64,000 nucleotides of DNA, taken from NCBI GenBank assembly GCA_016789305.1, contig JAEURJ010000016.1, positions 1-64,000 of the forward strand, in the 5' to 3' direction. This stretch comes from Anaerolineales bacterium (GTDB lineage Bacteria; Chloroflexota; Anaerolineae; Anaerolineales; Villigracilaceae). This document shows, piece after piece, positions 26,069-33,697 of this stretch (positions are counted from its first letter, which is position 1; each line of letters begins with the position of its first letter). Both the position numbers and the translations under genes were made by a program. The notes beneath the pieces were generated by a model. That model had not been told where the DNA came from, made no database searches, and saw only the letters and a list, made by a program, of their open reading frames with translations.

Positions 26069-26434
26069 TTATCCCATCGGGTTCATCAACTGAAAGTAGT
26101 TTCCATCCGGGTCAGAAAGAGTGGCAATCCATCCGCCACCTTCGCCCATCGAATACGGCTCTTTGACCACTCCGCCGCCGGCAGCTTTGATGCGCTCAAA
26201 CTCTTCCTTCACTTCTGTTGTTTCAAAATTGATCATCACACGGCCAGGGTCCTTAGTCTTGCCACCCATCTCAGAGTGATTCAAGATACCCAGAAAGCCG
26301 CTTCCCAACTGCCAACCCCAGAAGCCGTTCTCCGGGTCAACCATATCCGCTGGTTTACCCAAAGCCTTTTCATAAAAAGCTGCCAACACCTCAGGCTGTT
26401 TCGTTCCGATCATGACTGAATTTAAATTTAACAT
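26069..26434 (-). CDS. VOC-family protein (glyoxalase/bleomycin-resistance fold)
   Basis: It encodes 121 residues, two beta-alpha-beta-beta-beta modules. The start LNLNSVMIGTKQPEVLAAFYEKALG and the end GWIATLSDPDGNYFQLMNP are characteristic, with the metal-site Glu/Gln likely in NYFQL. Such proteins bind metals and act as dioxygenases, isomerases or antibiotic-binding proteins; the exact role is not visible. It has its own promoter and terminator. Confidence 0.82.
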   Translation of the reverse strand: MLNLNSVMIGTKQPEVLAAFYEKALGKPADMVDPENGFWGWQLGSGFLGILNHSEMGGKTKDPGRVMINFETTEVKEEFERIKAAGGGVVKEPYSMGEGGGWIATLSDPDGNYFQLMNPMG

Positions 26435-26479
26435 GGGGTTACATCCTTTCTACCTCTAAGAGAATGAATAACTTCATCC

Positions 26480-26508
26480 ATTGTAGAACATATATTCTGT
26501 TTTGGCAA
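26480..26508 (-). promoter_or_regulatory. Promoter of the VOC gene
   Basis: On the minus strand TTGCCA (26503-26508), 17 bases, then TACAAT (26480-26485), upstream of the gene starting at 26434. Confidence 0.65.
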
Positions 26509-26522
26509 GATATTTTCCCTGT

Positions 26523-27629
26523 TTACTTGGCCATAAACTTTAGCAGGCTAAATTCATTGGTAAAGCTCCATTTGGAGACACGTTCGCGGAATGCAATCCA
26601 TTGTTCATAAATATCCTTGAATTCCGCATCTTCCTCCGCCTTTGCTTTGTATAACTCAAAGGCTTTGTCTTCCGCTGCCTGCATGATCTCATCGCTATAA
26701 GCGGACAACACCACGCCGCCTTCGAGCAAACGCTCCAATGCTTCACCATTGACCGCATCATATTGTGCTGACATCGTTACATTGATCTCAGTGGCCGCAG
26801 CCTGTATCGCAGCTTGATAGGGTGCAGGCAATTTATTCCACTCATCGAGATTGATCTGCAATTCCACCGTTGGGCCCGGCTCCCACCAGCCCGGATAATA
26901 ATAAAAGCCTGTAGCTTTGTGCAAGCCAAGTTTCTCATCATCATATGGGCCCACCCATTCAGCCGCGTCAATCGCGCCTGTTTCCAATGCCTGGAAGATT
27001 TCTCCACCGGGGATATTTTGCACCTGCACTCCCAACGCAGACATGACCTGTCCGCCGAGGCCGGGGATGCGCATCTTTAATCCCTGCAAATCGGCAACTG
27101 TATTGATCTGCTTGCGGAACCAGCCACCCATTTGTGTACTGGTATTCCCGGCAGGGAATTGGATCACATTAAATTTCTTTGCATAATATTCCTGCAGCAA
27201 CTGAAGTCCGCCGCCGTAATACAGCCATGCATTTTGCTGTGACGCAGTCAACCCGAACGGCAGGCTGGTTCCAAATGCCATCACCCAGCTTTTGCCGATG
27301 TAATAATATGAAGCAGTATGACCGATCGGCACGGCTCCCGCAGAAACCACATCCAAAACTTCGGTAGCCTTGGCAAGTTCGCCGCCGGCGCGCGGCGTGA
27401 TCGTGAATTTTCCACCAGTCAACGCAGAGACACGTTCTGCGAATCGTTGGGTGGCACCGAATAATACATCCAACCCGGTACTCCAGCTGGTGGCCATTTG
27501 CCAGTCCAACACGGGCAGGTCGCTGCTATTTGCATCGGTTGATTCAGCAGTGGCAGGGCTGGCGCAAGCCGCCAATGCGGATGCGGCCACACCCAATCCT
27601 GCAGTTTTCAAAAAGTCACGTCGATTCAT
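26523..27629 (-). CDS. TRAP transporter solute-binding protein (DctP-like)
   Basis: It encodes 368 residues. The Tat signal NRRDFLKTAGLGVAASALAACASP includes the twin-arginine motif and a lipobox Cys, so it is exported folded and anchored as a lipoprotein. Family features include WQMATSWSTGLDVLFGATQRF, the ligand-binding Arg region LKMRIPGLGGQVMSALG, and GGEIFQALETGAIDAAEWVGPYDD. These match the 2-keto acid/mannitol TRAP subgroup, which often forms dimers. AAGGAGGAAG precedes the ATG. It faces the permease genes at 23656-25580 with two unrelated genes between. Confidence 0.88.
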   Translation of the reverse strand: MNRRDFLKTAGLGVAASALAACASPATAESTDANSSDLPVLDWQMATSWSTGLDVLFGATQRFAERVSALTGGKFTITPRAGGELAKATEVLDVVSAGAVPIGHTASYYYIGKSWVMAFGTSLPFGLTASQQNAWLYYGGGLQLLQEYYAKKFNVIQFPAGNTSTQMGGWFRKQINTVADLQGLKMRIPGLGGQVMSALGVQVQNIPGGEIFQALETGAIDAAEWVGPYDDEKLGLHKATGFYYYPGWWEPGPTVELQINLDEWNKLPAPYQAAIQAAATEINVTMSAQYDAVNGEALERLLEGGVVLSAYSDEIMQAAEDKAFELYKAKAEEDAEFKDIYEQWIAFRERVSKWSFTNEFSLLKFMAK

Positions 27630-27732
27630 GGTCTTCCTCCTTGGAAAATTTTTTCTATTGTAACTTTAAGTTTGTCGTTTGGATGATGGATTAAGGGTTA
27701 CAGCGAGGTAGATGCTTTCGGACGGAGGCAAA

Positions 27733-27757
27733 TAAAAAATCCCGCACGAGGCGGGAT
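27733..27757 (-). terminator. Terminator of the HAAS/PadR pair
   Basis: Stem ATCCCGC / GCGGGAT (27739-27745, 27751-27757). On the minus strand it is followed by a T-run. Confidence 0.85.
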
Positions 27758-27776
27758 CTTTATCCTTCAATCAAAA

Positions 27777-28661
27777 TTATTCAGTGACAAGCAGCCACTT
27801 TGCCATTTTTCCATGCAGTTGACCAATTCCGCGCGCAATATGCATGAAGCTTGTCCAAAGCAGGATGCCTGCCAATACAAAAAGTGGATATGACCATAGT
27901 GGGGCGAAATATTGTGCATCATCCCAATTGATCACGCCTTGATCTAAAAATACCTGCATAAATGGGATAGCAATAAAGGTCAGCGAGAAACTCAACACGA
28001 TTACGATCGCTACAAAATAGACTATACCCAGCACAAATTGAATCAGCATATAAACCAGCATCAACCAGGTGGCTTTATCGGTGAGGAGTGCTTTCAGGCG
28101 GTCCATCCAATTCATGCCTTGATGTGAAAATAATGGGCGGCGCGGCATTCGGATGCCAAGCAGGGCTTCGACAAGGCGACCCTCAAGCAATGCGAGTCCG
28201 CGCACCGAAAGCAAAAAGAGAATTGCAAAAGGCACACCGATGATCAGGATCATCAGCGAAAGTGAAAGTGAAAGCCCCGTCACGGCCCAGGTGAAATAAA
28301 TAATGCCTGTGACAAAAGCGATCAACATGAAGAGCAGTGCCCCCCATGCATACGGATCCGTGTACACGCCAAAGAAACGACCCAACACCGAACGCGATTT
28401 CACCGCATGCTTCATGGCGGGAAAAGTACGGCGCTCCACTTCCTTGTAGGCAGAAGCGGTTTCTTCAGGAGTGCCATACTCTTCGACGATCTTTTGCAAG
28501 GCATCGGTTTCACTGGTTTCAGGCGCAGACTCGCGGGCTGCAGCCAGAGCCGTGGACAAATGTTCGCGCGCATCGGCCTGTGCATCCTGCACCAGTGCGA
28601 GATCAGCATCCTTCATTTCGTTCTTTAAGGCTTCAAGATATTCTTCAATCGTATTGAACAT
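27777..28661 (-). CDS. HAAS-domain membrane sensor protein
   Basis: It encodes 294 residues. The N-terminal HAAS domain (about 1-85) contains IEEYLEALKNEMKDA and a TPEETASAYKE end, a helical domain usually linked to PadR regulators. It is followed by a four- or six-helix membrane sensor module (about 105-290) in two similar halves, each beginning DPYAW or DKATW before the helices. Its gene lies 4 bases after the PadR gene. HAAS proteins are believed to antagonise or sense for their partner regulator. Confidence 0.8.
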   Translation of the reverse strand: MFNTIEEYLEALKNEMKDADLALVQDAQADAREHLSTALAAARESAPETSETDALQKIVEEYGTPEETASAYKEVERRTFPAMKHAVKSRSVLGRFFGVYTDPYAWGALLFMLIAFVTGIIYFTWAVTGLSLSLSLMILIIGVPFAILFLLSVRGLALLEGRLVEALLGIRMPRRPLFSHQGMNWMDRLKALLTDKATWLMLVYMLIQFVLGIVYFVAIVIVLSFSLTFIAIPFMQVFLDQGVINWDDAQYFAPLWSYPLFVLAGILLWTSFMHIARGIGQLHGKMAKWLLVTE

Positions 28662-28665
28662 GTTT

Positions 28666-29022
28666 CTATCCTTTCAAATTCGCATCGACAAATTTCTTTG
28701 TCTGCTTCCAGATTTCAATCCATTCGTCGAGAGCACTACGCCCGTCTTTGGTAATCTTGTAATATCTGCGCGGCGGGCCAGACACAGACGGCTCCACAGT
28801 GCTCTCCAAAAAACCGTTCTCTTCAAGCGAACGAAGCACGGGATACAACGTTCCCTGCTTCATCATTGGGACTTCCGGGCCGCTCTCTTCGAGCAGTTTG
28901 GCGATCTGGTAACCGTACATTGGCTCCTTGCTGCGGCTCAAGACACTGAGCAGCACGAGGGAGGATGTCCCCGAGTTCAATTCCTTTTGGAATTTTTTTG
29001 TTTGCATACTGATTTCAGTCAT
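28666..29022 (-). CDS. PadR-family transcriptional regulator
   Basis: It encodes 118 residues, a short PadR of the LadR subfamily. The winged helix contains SSLVLLSVLSRSKEPMYGYQIAKLL, then KQGTLYPVLRSLEENGFLES, and PPRRYYKITKDGRSALDEW. The gene precedes the HAAS sensor in a two-gene operon with a strong promoter and an operator-like sequence. Its target beyond its own operon is unknown. Confidence 0.88.
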   Translation of the reverse strand: MTEISMQTKKFQKELNSGTSSLVLLSVLSRSKEPMYGYQIAKLLEESGPEVPMMKQGTLYPVLRSLEENGFLESTVEPSVSGPPRRYYKITKDGRSALDEWIEIWKQTKKFVDANLKG

Positions 29023-29066
29023 GCGGTCTCCTTTGCTACTATCAATTCCGTACTACTAATAAATCA

Positions 29067-29095
29067 ATAATAGTATCAAATTGGCAGTATGTCAA
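29067..29095 (-). promoter_or_regulatory. Promoter of the PadR/HAAS operon
   Basis: On the minus strand TTGACA (29090-29095), 17 bases, then TATTAT (29067-29072). The -10 overlaps an imperfect dyad of TACTATTA and TAGTAGTA between about 29048 and 29077, a possible PadR operator. GGAG precedes the ATG. Confidence 0.75.
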
Positions 29096-29109
29096 GGGTG
29101 AAAATAGAA

Positions 29110-29129
29110 AGTCCCGCCAAAGCGGGACT
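29110..29129 (-). terminator. Terminator of folD
   Basis: The AGTCCCGC/GCGGGACT stem pairs perfectly around CAAA. On the minus strand TTTCTATTTT follows. Confidence 0.75.
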
Positions 29130-29141
29130 TATGTACTAAAG

Positions 29142-29170
29142 CGTCATCCTGAGCGATAGTGAAGGATCTT
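29142..29170. repeat. Interspersed repeat fragment
   Basis: The sequence GTCATCCTGAGCGATAG plus GAAGGATCT belongs to a widely seen dispersed element type with CCTGAGCG...GAAGGA. It lies downstream of folD and resembles part of the insertion at 62581-62710. Confidence 0.5.
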
Positions 29171-29186
29171 GCTACATCAAATGGTG

Positions 29187-30065
29187 CTATGGTTCCTGGA
29201 TTTCTGCCGCACGCAAAGTGTTCTTCATCAACATCGCGATGGTCATTGGTCCCACCCCGCCGGGAACGGGTGTGATAAATCCGGCCACTTCCTTCGCCTC
29301 AGCAAAGTTAACATCGCCTACGAGGCGTTGTCCGCTCTTCTTGGTGGCATCGGGAATTGCATTGATACCCACATCGATCACCGCCGCGCCGGGCTTGATC
29401 CAATCGCCGCGCACGAATTCGGTCTTGCCAATGGCCGCGATGATAATATCTGCCTGACGGACTGTTCCAGCAATATCCTTGGTTCGCGAATGACAAACAG
29501 TGACGGTTGCATTTTTTCCAATTAATAAAAGCGCGGCAGGCATGCCCACAATATTGGAACGTCCTAATACAACCGCATTTGCGCCTTCAATTTTCACGCC
29601 AGATTTTTCCAACAAATAAATACAACCGAACGGCGTACATGGCACAAACAACGGCTCACGGCCTTTTTGCGCAAGGCGGCCGATATTCAATGGAGAAAAA
29701 CCATCTACGTCTTTTTCAATATTGATCAGGGAAAGGACGCGCTCTTCGTCAATATGGGATGGCATGGGAAGTTGAACAAGAATGCCGCTGATGTTTGGAT
29801 CGGCATTCAACTTCTTGACCAAAGCTTCCACTTGTTCCTGCGTTGCATCCGCAGGCAAATGTTCGCTGACGGATCCCATGCCCAATTCCATGCATGCCTT
29901 GCCTTTCGAAGCAACATATGCCGCAGAGTCTGGCCGGTCCCCTACGAGGACAGTTGCCAGAGTCGGTTTTCTTTTACCGGCTGCGGTGCGCTTTGCAACA
30001 ATTGCCGCCACTTCATCACGAACCTGCTGTCCGATCAACTTGCCATCGATCAATTGAGCTGCCAT
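29187..30065 (-). CDS. folD: Bifunctional methylenetetrahydrofolate dehydrogenase/cyclohydrolase FolD
   Basis: It encodes 292 residues. It oxidises methylene-THF and opens methenyl-THF to formyl-THF in one-carbon metabolism in the cytoplasm. Visible signatures are YVASKGKACMELGM with the catalytic Lys, GILVQLPMPSHID, DVDGFSPLNIGRL, the Rossmann VVLGRSNIVGMPAALLL and the end PVPGGVGPMTIAMLM. The length is normal. AAGGAG lies before the ATG. A repeat with two hairpins separates it from mtaB. Confidence 0.97.
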   Translation of the reverse strand: MAAQLIDGKLIGQQVRDEVAAIVAKRTAAGKRKPTLATVLVGDRPDSAAYVASKGKACMELGMGSVSEHLPADATQEQVEALVKKLNADPNISGILVQLPMPSHIDEERVLSLINIEKDVDGFSPLNIGRLAQKGREPLFVPCTPFGCIYLLEKSGVKIEGANAVVLGRSNIVGMPAALLLIGKNATVTVCHSRTKDIAGTVRQADIIIAAIGKTEFVRGDWIKPGAAVIDVGINAIPDATKKSGQRLVGDVNFAEAKEVAGFITPVPGGVGPMTIAMLMKNTLRAAEIQEP

Positions 30066-30100
30066 GGTTTTGCTCCTTGGTATTTGGAAATTTCCTGGAG

Positions 30101-30147
30101 TGCAAAAGTTCTACTTTTGCAAATCGGAAGCAAAGCTTCCGACTCCG
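30101..30147. repeat. Double-hairpin interspersed repeat
   Basis: Two adjacent perfect hairpins, TGCAAAAG...CTTTTGCA and TCGGAAGC...GCTTCCGA, lie between mtaB and folD. The layout suggests a small dispersed element; a role in separating the two transcripts is possible. Confidence 0.6.
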
Positions 30148-30208
30148 TCAACGCTTTGGTTGTTCAAAAATTATACAGTCTACCCCTGCTTTCCAGAAGT
30201 GACATTCG

Positions 30209-31495
30209 TTATAAAATCACGCCTTTGATTATCCCACCATCAACTTCCTGCAACTCTACTTCATCCACTTGGTTCCAACGTGGCGAGGGAGCAGTCGCCG
30301 AAACGCGCAAATAATTTCCCGTCCAGCCTTCCATGCGCCAGCCGTATTCTCCGTATTCAGTGGTCGATTCCCACAGCGCGGACATTTTCTGCCCGATGAA
30401 TTTTTCGCGATAGGACTTTGCAGACTCTTCGATGGCTTCCTGCAAAATATGATTGCGCTTCTTTCTTAACTCGGGCCTGACCTGCCCCTTCATCTTCGCC
30501 GCCCCGGTGCCGGGACGTGACGAATACGAGAAGACATGTCCGCCGGTGAATTTGATCTCCTTGACGAAGTCCAATGTCTCCGCAAATTCTTCTTCGGTTT
30601 CGCCGGGGAAACCTGCGATGATATCGGTTGTGATGGCAACGTCAGGCATCACCGCTCTTGCGGCATCCACCAACTCGCGGAATGAATCAGGCGTTGTTTT
30701 TCGCGCCATCCGCCGCAGCGTGGATTCACTTCCAGATTGCAGAGGCAGGTGTAGGTGAGGCATGAGGCGTTTATCATTCCAAAGAGAAAAGAAATCCGCA
30801 TCCAGATCCCACGGCTCGAGGGAAGAGAGTCTCAATCGTTTGACATCCGTTTCGCGCAAGATGGCTTTGACCAGATCGCGGAGATGAACATTCGCATTGA
30901 GCGGTGTCGAAATGTCTTGTCCCCACGAGCCAAGATGTACGCCAGTCAACACGATCTCTTTTGAATCCCCAGCAAGCGCAGAATTAATATCCGCGATCAC
31001 ATCAGCCAGCGGACGCGAACGCCCTTCGCCGCGCGCAACAGTGGTGATGCAAAACGTACATTTGTTATCGCAGCCGTCCTGCACTTTGATGAAGGCGCGC
31101 GTGCGGCGATGCAATCCTGGAATCGGAGAGCGCTCGATGGGTTCGAGATCAAATGTAGAGCGTTCGATATTTAAAGTGTCTGCAACAAGAAAATCTTTTT
31201 GCTCGTTCGGCACCACACGTAAAATATTTGGGAGTGCGGCGGCTTCCTTCGGTTGTAGAGTCGTCCAGCAGCCGGTGGCGACAATTTCATTAACGCCGGC
31301 GCGTGCAATATTGCGGATCTTGCTGCGCGAATCAGATGCAGCCTGTGTGGTGACCGCACAGGTATTGACCACAGCCATATCCGCAATTTCAGCAGCCGCG
31401 ACGATCTCATGCCCCGCCATGCGAAACTGACGCGCCATGCTTTCTATTTCGCTTTGGTTGAGCCTGCAACCGATGGTATCAAGAAAGATTTTCAT
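30209..31495 (-). CDS. mtaB: tRNA ct6A/t6A methylthiotransferase MtaB
   Basis: It encodes 428 residues. It is a radical-SAM enzyme that adds methylthio to t6A37 of tRNA. The N-terminal MTTase domain has TIGCRLNQSEIESM and Cys residues at NTCAVTT and ATGCWTT for the second iron-sulphur cluster. The radical-SAM Cys triad is in DGCDNKCTFC. The TRAM-like C-terminus is short. The CRLNQSE start separates MtaB from MiaB and RimO. It may be translated with a very short leader (TAAATT 6 bases before the ATG). Confidence 0.92.
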   Translation of the reverse strand: MKIFLDTIGCRLNQSEIESMARQFRMAGHEIVAAAEIADMAVVNTCAVTTQAASDSRSKIRNIARAGVNEIVATGCWTTLQPKEAAALPNILRVVPNEQKDFLVADTLNIERSTFDLEPIERSPIPGLHRRTRAFIKVQDGCDNKCTFCITTVARGEGRSRPLADVIADINSALAGDSKEIVLTGVHLGSWGQDISTPLNANVHLRDLVKAILRETDVKRLRLSSLEPWDLDADFFSLWNDKRLMPHLHLPLQSGSESTLRRMARKTTPDSFRELVDAARAVMPDVAITTDIIAGFPGETEEEFAETLDFVKEIKFTGGHVFSYSSRPGTGAAKMKGQVRPELRKKRNHILQEAIEESAKSYREKFIGQKMSALWESTTEYGEYGWRMEGWTGNYLRVSATAPSPRWNQVDEVELQEVDGGIIKGVIL

Positions 31496-31508
31496 TGAAA
31501 GAATTTAG

Positions 31509-31562
31509 CCACAGAGAGCACAGAGATCTTTGAGAAATGACTAAACTCATTTTCTCTGTGGC
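31509..31562. repeat. Inverted repeat with CCACAGAGA / TCTCTGTGG ends
   Basis: The arms at about 31510-31518 and 31554-31562 are complementary. The element lies between mtaB and the lipoprotein gene at 31570 and may form an RNA hairpin downstream of the latter. Confidence 0.55.
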
Positions 31563-31569
31563 AAGGAAT

Positions 31570-32217
31570 TTAAGGCTGAAGCACCACGAAATTATCGAAC
31601 ACGACATCCACGCCGGGCGTGGAGAACGTACCAGCAAGCAATCCAACATCACCTTTGGTAAGTGTGGAATCCTGTGCCTGCGCCACTTGAAATCCGTTGA
31701 CATAAAATGTAAGCGTATTGCCAATACAATCTGCGCGCAGATGATTCACAGCAAGCCCCGTTTTTATATTTTGGGAAGGCTGCATTTCACTTTGACCAAG
31801 CAACACCCCTTTGCCACCGGTATAGACGCCAATGGCATAAAACCCATCACTGGAAACCAAAAAGAAATAATAATCACTTCCGTTGAAACGGCAGATCACG
31901 CCAATGCGATTTTCATCCGGGCCGCCGATCTTCCCTGAATCCACTTCGATTCGGGTATCGGTCAGATCCAACCGCGGCGTGGACCAGAAATTCGTTTGCA
32001 GTGAATTGACCAACATACGGTATCCACCCGCATCGTAATCCATCACACCTTCGGCAGCCTGTAGACGGTCCCACCCGGTGATGGGTTTGGAGAAATCATC
32101 CTGAAACAAAACACTGCCCGAAGGCACGGAAGGTGTCTGGGCAGTAGAAGCGGGCTGCAACGCACAAGCAAGCGAAAGGATGACGAGAAGGGATAATGAA
32201 GCAATAAGACGATTCAT
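31570..32217 (-). CDS. Lipoprotein with concanavalin-like (LamG/DUF1080-type) domain
   Basis: It encodes 215 residues. The signal NRLIASLSLLVILSLACALQ ends in a lipobox with Cys. A jelly-roll domain follows: LFQDDFSKPITGWDRL, YRMLVNSLQTNFWSTPRLDLTDTRIEVD, then RIGVICRFNGSDYYFFLVSSDGFY and the end DVVFDNFVVLQP. Such domains bind sugars in many envelope proteins. No catalytic residues can be assigned. Its ATG is 7 bases after TAAAAT. It lies immediately downstream of the TPR gene, in the same direction. Confidence 0.75.
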   Translation of the reverse strand: MNRLIASLSLLVILSLACALQPASTAQTPSVPSGSVLFQDDFSKPITGWDRLQAAEGVMDYDAGGYRMLVNSLQTNFWSTPRLDLTDTRIEVDSGKIGGPDENRIGVICRFNGSDYYFFLVSSDGFYAIGVYTGGKGVLLGQSEMQPSQNIKTGLAVNHLRADCIGNTLTFYVNGFQVAQAQDSTLTKGDVGLLAGTFSTPGVDVVFDNFVVLQP

Positions 32218-32224
32218 GAGATGG

Positions 32225-32230
32225 ATTTTA
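32225..32230 (-). promoter_or_regulatory. -10 box of the lipoprotein gene, leaderless geometry
   Basis: On the minus strand TAAAAT is followed by exactly 7 bases (CCATCTC) and the ATG at 32217. No ribosome binding site is visible. Confidence 0.5.
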
Positions 32231-32240
32231 TCACGGGGAG

Positions 32241-33638
32241 TTAGGGAAAATGCTGCGCCAGCAATTGCTTTGCATGTTCACCGTCCGCGCCGTTTGGGTC
32301 GGCATCTCTTACATAAATCAAAGTTTGGTAGGCGGACGTTTTATTTCCCTGCAGCAAATAATTCATCGCCAGATGAATATGCGCCGCATACAATTGCGGG
32401 TCGATCTCAAGTGCCTGCATCAGTGCATCTTCCGCGCTGGCATAACGCCCGGAAGAAAAATAAGCGAAGCCCAATGTATCCAGTGCAAGCGCATCTTTTG
32501 GCGCAAGCTCCACAGCCTTTTGTGCGGCAGGCAGGCCCACTTCTTCAATTGCCACGCCATTCTCCGCACACAATATTGCCAGCAAGCGCCAATATGTTGG
32601 ATCGTCCGGCGCAAGCTCGGTCGCGCGTTTGTATTGACCCAGAGCAGCAGCAAGATCGCCACGCTTAAGATTCGCGTCGCCCATCGCGATCTGCCATGCA
32701 GGATTTTCAGGTTCAATACGCGCTGCTAATGAATACTCGGCCAACATGCGCTCATAATTTCCAACGCGACTCCAATGCAATCCACGCAAGGCGCGGACGA
32801 TCACGGATTCATCGTCGAGGGACACAGCTTGATCAAGTGCATCGCTTCCATCCTGACCTGTTTGCTGTTCGGCTTCGCCCAGCCATGCCCAGGCTTCCGC
32901 ATTCTCTGCATTACTTTGTACGGCTTTCTCAAATGAGGCCAACGCAAGCGGCCACTCCTGAACAAGCCCCAACGAACGGCCGATCGTAACAAGTTTCTGC
33001 GACTCATCCGTCTGTGTGGAGGCAATATTCAAGGCTGTGCGAACAGTTTGCACAGCAGAATCAAGCTGCAGGTCCAGGGAGGATGCGATGGTCAATTCCG
33101 AAATGGCATTGTCCGATTCAAGAAAACTCAGTAAAAGTCCCAGCCGGTAATGGGCATAGACGTTTTTTTCATCCAATTGAATTTGATTTTGCAGTGCTTC
33201 TTTTTCATTGATCCAGTCTTCCTGGGAACGATACAACACTGCCAACCCTGAATACAACGAAGCGGAGGAAGGGAAATTCTTCAGCCCATTCTGATATGCA
33301 GTCAAAGCCGAAGCTGGATCACCATTCTGAAAATAAGCATATGCCAACATAATCCATCCCTGCTCTGATAGGGTGTGAGCAAGGTGTAAATTCGAGATCG
33401 CTTCAGTAAAGTTTCCATTCATGCCGGCGGCGACGCCAGCTTTTTCCCGCAAATCAGCCTGCCAGGGGAGCAGTTGTGCGGCCCGTGTATAGGAACGCGC
33501 CGCGTTTGAATAGTCCATCTCCGCCCATGCCTGTTCCGCATGCATTTCTTCGGACTTTCCCAGAAATAAAACTGCGCCGCCTGACCCCAAAAGCAACACA
33601 AGCACAATGGCAATATTGACCCAATTTAATCCACGCAT
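32241..33638 (-). CDS. TPR-repeat membrane-anchored protein
   Basis: It encodes 465 residues from the ATG at 33638; an earlier ATG at 33647 lies inside the -10 region. The N-terminal anchor IAIVLVLLLGSGGAVLFLG (about 9-27) is followed by about ten TPR-like helical repeats through the C-terminus, for example YSNAARSYTRAAQLLPW, YFQNGDPASALTAYQNGLKN and YFSSGRYASAEDALMQALEI. TPRs bind partner proteins. The gene faces the 7TM kinase-like gene across a shared promoter region, so both may serve the same envelope function. Confidence 0.85.
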   Translation of the reverse strand: MRGLNWVNIAIVLVLLLGSGGAVLFLGKSEEMHAEQAWAEMDYSNAARSYTRAAQLLPWQADLREKAGVAAGMNGNFTEAISNLHLAHTLSEQGWIMLAYAYFQNGDPASALTAYQNGLKNFPSSASLYSGLAVLYRSQEDWINEKEALQNQIQLDEKNVYAHYRLGLLLSFLESDNAISELTIASSLDLQLDSAVQTVRTALNIASTQTDESQKLVTIGRSLGLVQEWPLALASFEKAVQSNAENAEAWAWLGEAEQQTGQDGSDALDQAVSLDDESVIVRALRGLHWSRVGNYERMLAEYSLAARIEPENPAWQIAMGDANLKRGDLAAALGQYKRATELAPDDPTYWRLLAILCAENGVAIEEVGLPAAQKAVELAPKDALALDTLGFAYFSSGRYASAEDALMQALEIDPQLYAAHIHLAMNYLLQGNKTSAYQTLIYVRDADPNGADGEHAKQLLAQHFP

Positions 33639-33645
33639 ATTCTTC

Positions 33646-33687
33646 ATTATAGCGGGCTGTTCAATATTTTTGAACTGGAAGTATAAT
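33646..33687. promoter_or_regulatory. Divergent promoters around a shared inverted repeat
   Basis: TATAAT on the minus strand (33646-33651) lies 7 bases from the TPR ATG. TATAAT on the + strand (33682-33687) lies 10 bases from the ATG at 33698. Midway sits GTTCAA-TATTT-TTGAAC (33659-33675), which overlaps both -35 positions. A single dimeric regulator could control both genes. Confidence 0.65.
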
Positions 33688-33697
33688 CAACGATGCA

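Noticed and set aside
30101..30147. The two hairpins as a CRISPR fragment
   Set aside because: The two hairpins differ in sequence, there are no repeated units with regular spacers, and no cas gene is near.
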